Below are positions 1 through 10,390 of a stretch of 64,000 bases of DNA, one piece after another. The stretch covers positions 62,001 to 126,000 of the forward strand of contig NW_025408667.1 of assembly GCF_020360975.1 (NCBI RefSeq), written 5' to 3'. The notes below the pieces were generated by a model. That model had not been told where the DNA came from. It ran no database searches and was given only the letters and a program-made list of their open reading frames with translations. The translations under genes and the position numbers were made by a program. This stretch comes from Hirsutella rhossiliensis (lineage: Eukaryota; Ascomycota; Sordariomycetes; Hypocreales; Ophiocordycipitaceae). Position 1 is the first letter of the stretch. Every line of letters begins with the position of its first letter.

Positions 1-1084
1 AACTATACCCCTACTAATAACCTAATAAGAAGCTAGTAGGTAAGAAAGGTAGATAGCGCGGCTACTAACTCGCCCTAGGACTTTAAAATTACCGGGCGCT
101 CGGTTAATTACCTTAAGGCTAAAGACTTTAGTAACGCCTACGGCGCGTCTTATTACTCCCTAGAAATAAAGTATAGTAATAGCCTTTTTAGCTATAGTAG
201 TATAGTAATAGCCTTTCTAGCTATAGTCCCTATAAGGTTTATACTAGGCTTTAAACCCTCCTAGGTTAAAGGAGTTAAAAACCTAGGAATATATTAAAAC
301 TACTACTAGGATATTAACGACTATAATTCTATATATTTATATAGGACTACTAGCGACGTAATAATAATTAGTCTATAAGACTTTATAGCTTATTTAATCT
401 AGCTATACCTAAAGCTATAAACTAGTAAAGACGCTAACTACTTTATTTCCTTAACGCCCCTAGGAATAATAAGCGCGAATACTTAGGAGCGTATATAAGG
501 GGCAGTAGATAATTATCTAAAGAAAGAAGTACGCGAGCAAAGATAGGAAAGAGCTAAATAAGTAGCTTATAGGTAAAAGGAGGAATAAATAACGTAAAGG
601 GAAGGGATTATAGTAAAGGAGAAAAGTTTTATCGATAGTTTATTTACTTACTTATATACTTAGGAAGAGAGCTTTACTTATTATTATCGCGCCCTTTCTA
701 TTAGTATCTTAGGTTAGAAAGTCGCTAAGGAGGAGTTTAATAGGTAAGATTATACCCCTATAGATATTAGCCCGTTAAAGGGATAGGACCCCTAGCGCTC
801 CCTATCTAACTTCCCTTTAAGTATACTTAAAGGCTTTATAAAGGCCTAAATTATTTAATTATATATCTTTCTTAATTATAGTTAATTTAAATTTTTATCT
901 TTTCCCCTTTAAAATAAAGGCTATTAGTTACGCGACTTTAGTAGAGATAAAGAAGTATAGAGTAAAGAAATCTCTAAGACTTATATTAATAACCTAAGAC
1001 CCTTAGAGCTATATATAAGACCGATAATTAAATAATTATATAGTTAATTACTCTATTAATCCTTAGCTATATACTATATATACT
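1..1084. other. Unidentified RIP-degraded sequence
   Basis: I do not recognise this stretch. It carries the RIP signature and matches none of the repeat families elsewhere in the window. On the plus strand, frame 1 is readable from about 433 to 870 if TAA and TAG are taken as former Gln or Trp codons; the reading is rich in Gln, Glu, Lys and Arg with Leu/Tyr blocks, so it is probably a transposon protein fragment. The right edge is set where homology to the 3' end of Gypsy-A (minus strand) begins. The minus-strand Gypsy LTR expected here is missing. Confidence 0.4.
172..228. repeat. Two tandem 29-bp units
   Basis: Two adjacent copies of a unit starting TATAGTAATAGCCTTT (172-200 and 201-228) differ at very few positions. 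It is too short to be a CRISPR array or an LTR and looks like a local slippage duplication. Confidence 0.6.
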
Positions 1085-1469
1085 TTAAGTATATACCCTT
1101 ATCCCTATTAAACTACCTTATTAATAGCTTTTATATAATTAAGCCTTAAGCTCCTTATACTACTAGCTCTACCTTACCCTTTCCTATTAATTATACTAGC
1201 CCTACTAGCTTTATTATCCTTATACTTATTAGCCTAAGTAGCTAGAACCTAGCTCTATACTTATTAGCTAGTAAGCTATATAAATAAGGGCGTAACTTAT
1301 TATATATACTCTTAAGTAGCTAGTAGCTAGCCTAGACCTATATAAGCCTTAGGTTACCTATCCCCTTAGCCTTAAGTAGCCTCCTTTACTAAGGGGTATA
1401 TAAAGGGGTATCTTTCTTTCTTTCTTCTTTTCCTTTTCTTCCTTCTTTAATTATAATAGTAGTAGTAAT
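1085..1469 (-). mobile_element. Gypsy-A copy A3, 3' end (left part)
   Basis: This is the reverse complement of the last roughly 380 bp of the Gypsy-A internal region, the stretch before the 3' LTR in copies A1 and A2. It continues at 8330 after copy A1, which inserted here. It starts at the RIP-altered polypurine tract (about 1085-1095); the 3' LTR that should lie further left is absent, so A3 is truncated or rearranged at 1084. A pyrimidine-rich TTTC-type run lies at about 1410-1447. Confidence 0.8.
1465..1469. repeat. Target-site duplication of A1 (GTAAT)
   Basis: GTAAT directly precedes the A1 5' LTR and recurs at 8330-8334 directly after its 3' LTR. This fixes both ends of the element. 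Confidence 0.85.
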
Positions 1470-1655
1470 TATAAGAGTCTTTAACTATTATAGGTTATAG
1501 GCTTAGGCTACGGCCTAAGCTATATAGTTATATACGGAGGGCCGGATCCTATATATATATATATAGGCTAGCCGCGTATAGGAGAGCTCTATATAGCTTA
1601 TTAATATTATCCTACGGACAGCACCTACGCGCACGCCTCTACCTACTCCGTGATA
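1470..1655 (+). repeat. 5' LTR of Gypsy-A copy A1
   Basis: This 186-bp LTR starts TATAAGAGTC and ends TGATA, the RIP-altered remains of TG...CA ends. It matches 8144-8329, 38152-38337 and 51036-51221. It contains a run of AT dinucleotides at about 1550-1564. GTATAAGC follows directly, where the primer-binding site should begin; I could not assign a tRNA. Confidence 0.9.
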
Positions 1656-1699
1656 GTATAAGCTATTAATTAATAGATCTAATAGATATCTCTCCGGAG

Positions 1700-2760
1700 A
1701 GGGCGCCTCCCCCTCGAGGAAGCACTCTACCTCTCCCCGGATAGATAGGAAGTATCGTAGCTATCTTAGAAGCAATTAAAAGCGCGACGGCTAGTAAGAA
1801 GGACGAGGTTCTCGCTATACTAAGGGAGCCGTTTATAAGACCGGCTTTAACCCCTACGGCCTCTATAACGCCGGTTACGGCGGCGACACTACCGACGAGG
1901 AAGCCGCTCCCTTAGCTAACTTAGGACGGTAAGCTAGAGTCCTTTTACTTCTTCCTTAGCCGGCTATAGACGAAGTTTATAACTAACGAGAAATAAGGCC
2001 TAAATAGCTATCGCGATATAGTATAGTATTTGCTCCTCTATATACTACCGGAGCCCTAGATACGGCGGATCTCTAGATTCTAAGATAAGGGCGGCCTTAA
2101 GGGCAAACGCGACCTATAAGACTTCTTCTAATACCTTATATATATATTCGGCAACGTATAGGAGCGGGAGAAGGCGTAAGATAGGCTATAGACCCTTAAG
2201 TAGAGAGATAGATAAACCTTTAGCGAATTCCTTCCCGAGAGGATAGGTAGTATAGAAGATAGCGCGAAGCTTATATAGCTATAGAATTCGATTACGCCGG
2301 CCCTATAAGAGCTACTTATCCCTATAATTATACCTACTAACTACGGCGAGTATATAAGCCGGTTAATAAAGGTAGCTTAGGGCTACGAGTAAATACCGCG
2401 TTTCTAGAAGCTCTATAAGCGCACGCCGTATAGCGGCGACGGGATTACCGCCCCTCTATAAGATAAATAACCGGCTATCGATATAGATAAGGACACCCTA
2501 ATATCGGCTACCTATACGGACTAGGCTAGACGCGGTAAGAAGACGCCGTCGACTACCCCCTATACCGCCCCGCACTCTAAGTAGCGGGCGAAGTAGGTAA
2601 CGAGCGAGGAAATTAAAAAGAGGAAGGCTAACGGCCGCTGCCTACGTTATAGAGTATCTACGTACTTTATATTAAAATGCCCCTTCCTTTTAGCTAAGCG
2701 GCCTATAGCGGTTTAAGTAGCGAAGATAGAACCGCTCCTTGCCTTAGATAAGGAGGACGC
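1700..2760 (+). pseudogene. gag: Gypsy-A A1 gag (RIP-inactivated)
   Basis: This is the degenerate structural (nucleocapsid) gene. Near its C-terminus a CCHC zinc knuckle of the form C-X2-C-X4-H-X4-C is visible at 2639-2680. The first and last Cys are kept, while the second Cys and the His both read Tyr through TGT to TAT and CAC to TAC changes. Just upstream comes the basic stretch typical of fungal Gypsy Gag (KQVTSEEIKKRKANGRC). The start codon is not recoverable. It is followed by protease, probably as a Gag-Pol polyprotein, although the frame relation is masked by stops. Confidence 0.75.
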
Positions 2761-2859
2761 CTTAGGCCTAGAGGAAAAAGAGTAGCTCTAGAGTAAAGAC
2801 GGGCTCCGGAGCCCTAATTACTAGTACTAGTAAAGGAGAAGGAAGAATTATCCGCCTAT

Positions 2860-5800
2860 ATAGAAGAGGAGCCTACTTTAATATAGGTTATAATTAATAA
2901 CTCCTTACTCGTTACCGCCCTTATAAATAAAGGCTACTAGTACTACGCCGTAGTTAACGAGGCGCTTACGCGAGAGATATAAGTACTAGTAGAAAAGATT
3001 GCCCTAAGGCGAGTAAAGGGCGCCTTAAGCGCGATAGAGGGTATAGTAATTAAGGGTATTACGTAGCTAGCTATAGAGGTCGACGGTTACTATAAGCTTA
3101 CCGTGGCCTATATAATCCCCTAACTAAAGTTTCCCTTAATCCTCGGGAAACCCTAGTTATTATATATAGAGTTATACTTAGTTCTATACTAAAGGAAGCT
3201 ATAGTTTAGGCCTACGTAACGGTAGGTCCGCTATAATAACGGTTCTATAAGCGTAGGATTAAGTATATAAGCTTTATACTTAGTATAAGAAGTCCTTGCC
3301 TCTATCTTTATAGGAACCGTGCGATAGGTAGAGTAGGGGCAAGGCCGGGCAGCGGCTAATATAGCGGTCTACGTAGTTAGCCTAGCGGATATCGATAAGG
3401 CCCTCTAGATAAAGAAGCTAAAGTCGCCCTCTAAGCTATAGTAATAGATACCGGAGCGCTTTTACGACCTCCTACCGCTATTTAAGGCCTAGGAAGTAAA
3501 TAAGCTTAACCTATATAAGCTAAGGGTAGACTATAGGATCGTACTCTATACCGATAAGAAGGGGTAGGAACTACCTATACCGTTTAGACCGCTATATAGT
3601 ATATTATACGCGGAGCTACTAGTACTAAAGAAGACGCTAAGGGACCTCTTAGATAAGGGTTTTATTTAAGTAAGTAGCTTTAAAGTAAGAGCGCTAGTCC
3701 TATTTATACGTAAACTAAGGGGCGGGATATAGTTCTATTACGACTATAGGGCTCTAAATATAATTATAAGGCCGGACTACTACCCCTTACCCTTAATCTC
3801 GGATATACTCTATAACCTTTTAAAGGTAAAGTAGTTTACGAAGCTAGATATAAAATAGGCGTTCTATAAGGTATAGATCTCGGAGGGTAATAAGTAAAAG
3901 ATAGCGTTCTATATATACTACGGCTTATTTAAGTAGCTTATAATACCCTTCGGCCTCTTAGGAGCGCCTACTACCTTTTAGCGTTATATTAATAATATAC
4001 TTTAGGACTTCCTTAATAAGTTCGCCTTTATATATATAGATAATATCCTTATCTATATAAGCGGCTCCTATAAGGACTATATATAGAAAGTATAGAGGGT
4101 CTTAAAGCGCCTCTAACTTTATAGGCTCTACCTCGACCTAGATAAGTACGAATTCGGGGTTAAGAGGGTTAAGTACCTAAGCTTTATTATTTACGTAAGC
4201 GTAGGTATATAGGCGGACCCTATAAAGATCTAAGCGATTTAGGACTAAGCTGCCTTAACTATATAGATAGGCGTATAGAGCTTCCTTAGGTTCGTAAACT
4301 ATTATAGGATATTTATTAAGGGCTTCTCCTATATTATAATACCCTTAAACGAGATTACCGGGAAGTAGACCGCTTTTCGCTAGGGGCCTATATAGGAAAG
4401 AGCGTTCTATACGCTTAAGGACCTATTCTCTTAAGCCCTAGTATTACTTTAGTAGGACTTTAACCGGTCTACGTTAGTTAAAGCGGACTATAGCGGCTAG
4501 GCACTTAAAGGAACGCTCTCCTAGAAGGTAGATAGGTAGAAGTAACTAATAGCGTTCTACTCTTATAAGCTAACCCTAGCGGAGCGGAATTACGCTATTT
4601 ATAATAAGGAGATACTAGCGATTATTAGCTACCTCGAGTAATAGTAAGTAGAGCTCTAGAGCTATAAGAGCTTCGAGGTTCTTATAGACTATAGGAACCT
4701 TAAGTACTTTATAACTCGCTAGTACCTCTTAGAGCGGTAAGCCCGCTAGGCGGAGTATCTCTTACGCTTTAACTTCTCGATTAAGTACCGCCTTAGGCGG
4801 GACTCCGCGGTCCTAGACGCGCTTTCCTAGAGGGATTAGGACCGGCCGATAAGAGCGGATATCGAGGCCTAGGATCTATAGCTTATCCTATAGGAAGCAC
4901 TATAGACTTATATAAGAGCTTCCCTAGTAGAGGGAGACGCGGTACTAGCGAATAAGCTTCCCCCTACGCCCTTACCTTAGTCCGGCGAGGAGGGATAGAC
5001 CGGCCTAAGGGCGCGCGCGGCGAGAGTATTCTAAGATAAGGCCCTTTAACGCTTATAGGATAGGATAGCGGCTCTAGACCGTACCTACGAGGGCGTGCGC
5101 TATACCGTTAAGTCCGGCGCTCGACGCTTAGATCTAAAGCTAAAGCTAAAGGTATAGGTAGCCGACTACTATATTAACCTACGAGGGCATCTACGCTAGT
5201 AGGGGAGACTATAGGTACTAAGCGCACCGTATACTATAGAAGCTAAGGAGAAGGAGGGACCGCTAGAGCTAGATAAATAAAATAAGCTTTAAAGGAGGCT
5301 AGTCTAACTTATCTATAACTCTAGTATCGTAGGTTACCTAGGCAGACAGGGCATAGTAGCAGGCCTTATAAGGGACTTTTACTAGCCCCTCCTATAGTAC
5401 TACGTTCGTTGCTTCCTCTATAACTATAATATCTATAGCTATATAAAGATCTAGAGGGCGTAGCTTAAGGGGCTACTTAAGCAGCTTCTAGTACCCGACT
5501 AGTTCTATATATATATATAGATAGACTTTATAACGGACCTCCTACTTATAGAGGGCGGCAACCGCCATATATAGGTAATTAAGGACTAACTTAGTAAGTC
5601 TATAGTATTAAAGCTAATACTGTTTATAGATATAAAGTCCTATATAGAGCGCTTCCTATAATACTAGGCCCGCTCGTATAGCTAGCTAGCCTTTATTATA
5701 AGCGATAAAGGATCGAATTAAACTAGCTGCTTTTAGTAGCACTTATACTAGCTACTTTAAATTATATAGCTACTTAGTATAGTATATTACCTATAGACTA

Positions 5801-6110
5801 ACGGAGGGCTTAAGAAGGTTAACTAAGAGGCGTAGGCTTACTTACGGGCTATTATAGCCCGTAACTAAGTAAACTAAGACTAGTAGCTCCCCGCGGCTTA
5901 ACTTATATTAAATAATAGACTATATACCTTTATTAAGATAGCCCCTTTCTTTATAACGTATAGCTTTAAACTACCCTTATTAGTTCTTTTTACTATAGAC
6001 GTAGTAGCGGAGTAGTATAGTAATTTATTACTAGAGGGCCGCGCCTTTACGTTTATATAAAAGCTATAGGAGACTATAGATTATTACTAATCCGCGATAG
6101 CCGCTATAGC
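2860..6110 (+). pseudogene. pol: Gypsy-A A1 pol: protease, RT, RNase H, integrase (RIP-inactivated)
   Basis: Domains are in Ty3/Gypsy order. A protease block reads ALINKGY, the remains of ALIDSG (about 2917-2937). The RT (about 3560-4250) shows DYRALN, KLDIK-AFYKV and PFGLLGAPTTF, and its YIDD active site reads YIDN at 4033-4044. RNase H (about 4440-4720) shows the ADYSG block. Integrase (about 5290-6110) has a zinc-binding region with both His turned to Tyr (LIYNSSIVGYLGRQG), a first catalytic Asp near 5524 (DFITDL) and a later ISDKGSN block. Dozens of in-frame TAA and TAG codons sit at Gln and Trp positions, so no protein can be made. Confidence 0.88.
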
Positions 6111-6439
6111 ATAAGATTAAGAGCGGCACGCTAATAAGACTAGGGCCCTAGTAAATAAGTTCGCGGTAGGAGATAAGGTATAGCTAGACCTCCGTAACTA
6201 TAGGTTAGTACGACTAAAGAAGAAGCTTAACTAGCTATATATAAAGTTTATAGTATAAAGGGTTATTAGCCTATAGGTTATAAAGATCGATAGTCTCCTA
6301 ATAGGGGTCTATAATAAGATTAATATAGACCTCCTTCGTAGAGCCTCCTTTAACCTACTACCTAGATAAGAAGTAGCGGACGCCTAACTACTTATAATTA
6401 AAGTAGAGGGAGAGGATAAGTTCGAGGTTAAAGAGATAT

Positions 6440-6580
6440 AGGCCGCGCGCTAGAAAAAGGTTAGTAGGGGGAAACGCTAGGAGGTCCTCGTTAAGTAGCG
6501 CGGGTATCTCGACCCTACGTAGGAACCTATATATAAGTTTACGGGAACTATAGCCCTCGATAAGTTTAAAGCCTTATTTA
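6440..6580 (+). pseudogene. Gypsy-A A1 chromodomain
   Basis: The C-terminal tail of integrase reads R-EVLVK-RGYLDPT-EP, where the dashes are TAG codons at expected Trp or Arg positions. This is the chromodomain signature VLVKWRGY...TWEP. Chromodomains in fungal chromoviruses are thought to steer integration to H3K9-methylated heterochromatin, which fits the nesting seen here. Confidence 0.8.
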
Positions 6581-6891
6581 AAATAGTAAACGAGAATAAT
6601 AGACTAGCGGACTATTAATAGTAGCCTAGGCTAGGACTACGAAGTAAGTAAAGTAGGGTAGGTAGTTATAATAACGCGAGCGTAATTATATAAGCGAAGA
6701 TAAAAATAGCGTTTATTTTAAGCGGCAACTTAGACTCACTTATCCTTATTATTGTCTCTTATCTTTATCCTCGTCGTCCTCCCTACCTTATTAGCGCGGC
6801 GGCCTCTAGGCGGCCTCAGGCCCGCGAGCTAGTCGGAGGCAGCGGCGGCTCTAGGGGCTCTAGGGGCAGGGGGGGCCCGGCTAGTAGCAGC

Positions 6892-6907
6892 GGGGGGGGG
6901 GGGGGGG
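6892..6907 (+). repeat. Run of 16 G
   Basis: An uninterrupted G16 tract lies at the start of the extra ORF. Copy A2 has no such run at the matching place, so it arose by slippage in A1 or is an assembly error. Confidence 0.7.
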
Positions 6908-7736
6908 CACGGCTAGGGGGACCGCCGATAGGGCGATAGAGGCAGTGTCCCTAGTACTAGGAGAGTTAGTAGCGGAAGTAGAAGAGCTAGATAAGAGGAA
7001 CTTACTTAGGGACGAGGCCCTAGCGCTTAAGGGCGCGGAGATTGCGGTAGGCGGCGGCGGCGGCGGTAAGGCGCTTCTTAGTAGCCCCCCGTACCTACCC
7101 GTACGCGCCGGCCTTCTAAGCCGACGCCGTAGCGAGTAGGACGGGAGGCGCCGCCTTATAGGCGCGGCCGGCACGCGCGTACTAGTAATAACTACCGCTA
7201 CGGCGGCGCCCGACTTAGTCGGCGTAGGGGAGCTTCTACGACGCGTACTATATATAGGGGGCCGCGTAGGCGGCTCCGGCCTATACTTAGCGTTTATACT
7301 TTAAGAAGTTAGCGGAAAATAGCTACTACGCTCGCTAGGTAGCGGACTTATAGGGGTAGTAGTAGCGGAGGCGGGGGTAGAGGGGCCGGGCATTATAGCC
7401 GGCGGCGAGGATAGCGTCGTTACTTAGAAGGGCGACGTAAGGGCGGCTAGCGTAGTAGAAGTAGAGGCGGCGGCGGTAGGCGCGGTCGCGGGGGCGCGGG
7501 TAGGAGCAGCGGTAGCGGCGGAGCCGTCGTCGGCCGTGCCTAGTATAGCGTCGACGAACGACTTTATACGCTCCGAGAAAGAGGAAGCGGGGGAGGGGGA
7601 GGTAGATATATCTATCGCGGAAGTTAGTATTATAGATTACGGCCTCCTACTCTATAAAGCGGAAAACTTACTAGTAGAAGTTATTATTATTAGGGCTATT
7701 ATTACTACTATAGCTATTACTATAAGTATACGTTAA
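6900..7736 (+). pseudogene. Extra ORF of Gypsy-A (copy A1), unknown function
   Basis: One plus-strand frame is readable over roughly 270 codons between the chromodomain and the 3' LTR. It is broken only by a few stops that look RIP-made, for example at 7137. It begins near VSLVLGELVAEVEELDKRN, a heptad-like acidic/basic stretch suggesting a short coiled coil. A Gly/Ala-rich middle and a C-terminal part with EVDISIAEVSIIDYG follow. The same frame is readable in copy A2 (about 49790-50600) with matching blocks, which argues that it was a real gene. It does not resemble Gag or Pol and I see no clear signal peptide or transmembrane anchor, so an envelope role is not supported. The opposite strand is also open but low-complexity. 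Confidence 0.55.
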
Positions 7737-8143
7737 TAAGGCGGCCTATATAGCTAAGAACGAACTAATGCCCTAAGTAGAGCGGAACTTACTTATTACT
7801 ACTACTACTACGGTTAAAGAAGGAGGAGAAGGAAAGGAAGAGGGGGATACTGCTTTATACCCCTAGGTAGAGGAGGCTACCAGGCCGAGGGGACGGTAAC
7901 CTAAGGCTTACGTAGGTCTGGCCGGCCGCCGGCTACTTAGGCGTATATAATGGGTTACGCCCTATTTAAACGGCTAGCTAGCCGATAAGTATAGAGCCCG
8001 GTTCGGCTGCCCGGGCGCAGGGATAGGGCTAATAGGGCTAGCACGATTAATAGAAAAGGGTAGGGTAGAGCTAGCGGCACGGGCCCTATAGTATAGAAGC
8101 CGTTAATAAGGCAACGCCGCGCCGCGCTTAAGGGAGGGCATTA

Positions 8144-8329
8144 TATAAGAGTCTTTAACTATTATAAGTTATAGGCTTAGGCTATAGCCTAAGCTATATA
8201 GTTACGTGCGGAGGGCCGGATCCTATATATATATATATAAGCTAGCCGCGTATAGGAGAGCTCTATATAGCTTATTAATATTATCCTATAGACGGTACCT
8301 ATACGTATGCCTCTACCTACTCTATAATA
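8144..8329 (+). repeat. 3' LTR of Gypsy-A copy A1
   Basis: This 186-bp LTR is preceded by the polypurine tract AAGGGAGGGCAT. It differs from the 5' LTR at scattered C/T and G/A sites (for example CTATAATA against CCGTGATA at the end), as expected of RIP acting independently on the two copies. Confidence 0.9.
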
Positions 8330-8416
8330 GTAATAAGTAAGTTTTACTTTACTTAAAGTATTAGTTTATTCTTAGCTATATAAGCTACCCTATTAATAAT
8401 ACTTATAAGAATACTT

Positions 8417-8419
<3 letters not shown>

Positions 8420-8451
<32 letters not shown>
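8420..8451. repeat. (TAA)n microsatellite
   Basis: About ten TAA units lie at the former 3' end of the extra ORF in A3. The matching place in A2 has a shorter, imperfect run of ATT/ACT triplets. Confidence 0.7.
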
Positions 8452-9817
8452 TTTAATTAATAAGTCCCTTATCTTATAAAGTAAAAGGCCGCGATTTACT
8501 ATACTAACTTTTATAGTAAATATATTTACTTCTCCTTCTCCCTTTACCTTTTTCTTAAAGTATATAAAGTTATTTATCGACGCTATACTAAGCGCGGCCG
8601 ACGATAACTCTACCGCTACCGCCGCTCTTACCTATGCTTTTATAACCGCGCTTACCGCCGCTACCTCTACCTCTACTACGCTAGCCGCCCTTATATCGCC
8701 CTTTAAGGTAACGACGCTATCCCTACTACCGCCTATAACGCCTAGCCCCTTTACCCTTACCTCTACCTCTACTACCCTTATAAGTCCGCTACCTAGTAAG
8801 TATAGTAGCTATTTTCCGCTAACTTCTTAAAGTAAGTACTAGTATAGCTAGATGCTACGCCGCCCCTTATATAGTATATATTATAAGAGCTCTTTTACGC
8901 TAACTAAGTTAGGCGCTACTATAGTAATAGTTATTATTAATATATATATACCGGCCGCGCTTATAAAGCGGCGCCTTTTATCTTACTTACTATAGTATTA
9001 GCTTAAAAGGCTAGCGTATATAAGTAGGTATAGGGGGCTACTAAGAAGCGCCTTACTACCGCCGCCGCTACCTATTATAATCTCTATACCCCTAAGCGCT
9101 AAGGCCTTATCCCTAAGTAAGTTCCTCTCCTTTAGCTCCTTTACTTTTACTAATAACTCCCTTAATACTAAGGATACTACCTTTATTGCCTTATCGGCGG
9201 TCCCCCTAGCTATGCCCGCCGTTACTCTTACCGCTATTACTAGCTGCCTCCCTCTTACCTCTACCGCCCTTAGAGCCGCTACTACCGCTAACTAGCTTAT
9301 AGGCTTAGAGGGCCGCTTAAGCGCCTTAAAGAGCGACGCCGCTATTAATAAGGTAGAGAAGGATAATAAGGATAAGGATGATAATAATAATAATAAGGGT
9401 AAGAATAAGGAATAGGTTTAAGTAGTTTAAGGGCTTTACCTTAAAATAAACGCTATTTTTATCTTTAGTTATACTATCGCGCTTATATTATTATAACTAC
9501 TTACTTTACTTTATTTACTTTATAGTCCTAGCTTAAGGTACTATTAATAGTTTATTAGTTTATTATTTTTATTTATTAGCCTAAATAAGGCCTTAAATAT
9601 ATTAAGGGCTATAGCTCCTATAAACTTATATATAGTTTCTTATATAAGGTTAAGATACCTATACTACTTAATAAGGACCTCTTAGCGTTTCCTCTTACTA
9701 ACCGTTTTCTAGTATATAGCCTATATTTCTTTAACCTTAAACTTATCCTCTCCCTTTACTTTAATTATAAGCGGTTAAGCGTTTATTACTTTTTATTTAA
9801 GTAATAAGTTAAAGAAT

Positions 9818-10390
9818 CTTAAGGTATATAAGTAAAAGCGGAATTTTAGGAAATTAAGGAATTACGTAAGACTACGTAATAGAGGGGAAGAAGGAGTATA
9901 AGGTAGGATTTTCAACGGAATTTATTAGTAGTATATTAGTATATAGAAGAGGTATTAAACTTAATAATTCTATCTCTATCTACTAGCGGACATACTATCT
10001 TATATAGATAATTATAGCTGAACGGAAAAACTTATTAGGACTAGATTTAGGCTGCCGTATAGCCCTAAGACTAGGGAATTCTATAATGCCTCGAGTATAG
10101 CTAGAAGTGTCTTGGTTCTACTAATATTCGTGTTTAAAGGAGGTTAGTCGTGCCGGTGTTCTTAAGAGGTCTTAGCTAGCATTCTAAGCTAGCTCTATTC
10201 TTTCGATTCCCGATTATACGATAACCGGCAACCCGTTTAATATATAATAATATATAAAATAACGAGCGAATCTTACTTTATAGGATAGGATTTTATCTAT
10301 AATTAATATACTACTTATTAGCTTATATAATTAGGAGAGTATATTATAGCTGCTTTATTTATAGTAGGAACACCGTTCCTTATAAAGAAA
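9818..10390. mobile_element. Unidentified ~570-bp insertion, weakly mutated
   Basis: Relative to A1 and A2 this block interrupts the region between integrase and chromodomain of A3. The flanks carry a possible short duplication (AATCTTA left, AAGCTTA right). Its centre (about 9955-10230) contains many TG and CA dinucleotides, unlike everything around it. No ORF or clear terminal inverted repeat is visible. A pol III A-box-like string (10145-10156) and a weak B-box-like string (10200-10210) occur inside, but no tRNA fold forms. It could be a SINE, a MITE or a solo LTR. Confidence 0.5.

Larger units (their letters stand above)
1470..8329 (+). mobile_element. Gypsy-A copy A1, full-length chromovirus LTR retrotransposon
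   Basis: The element is 6,860 bp long with 186-bp LTRs and the exact 5-bp duplication GTAAT. The internal order is gag with a CCHC knuckle, protease, reverse transcriptase, RNase H, integrase and chromodomain, which is the Ty3/Gypsy order of chromoviruses, followed by an extra ORF. RIP has put stops throughout, so it cannot be autonomous now. It inserted into A3, an opposite-strand copy of its own family. It keeps far more CpG than A2 or A3: the LTR segment with CTACGCGCACGCC reads as TATATATATGCC at the same place in A2, so A1 is younger. Confidence 0.92.

Noticed and set aside
1410..1447. Pyrimidine-rich run as a possible promoter or polypyrimidine tract
   Set aside because: It is the reverse complement of the purine-rich 3' part of Gypsy-A and has no gene next to it.
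6881..7174. Minus-strand Pro/Arg-rich open frame opposite the extra ORF of A1
   Set aside because: It is low-complexity and overlaps the GC-rich repeat. The plus-strand frame shows block conservation with A2, so it was preferred.
10138..10215. tRNA gene suggested by A-box-like and B-box-like strings
   Set aside because: The T-arm and acceptor stems do not pair and the anticodon loop would have eight bases. At most it is a SINE-type pol III relic.
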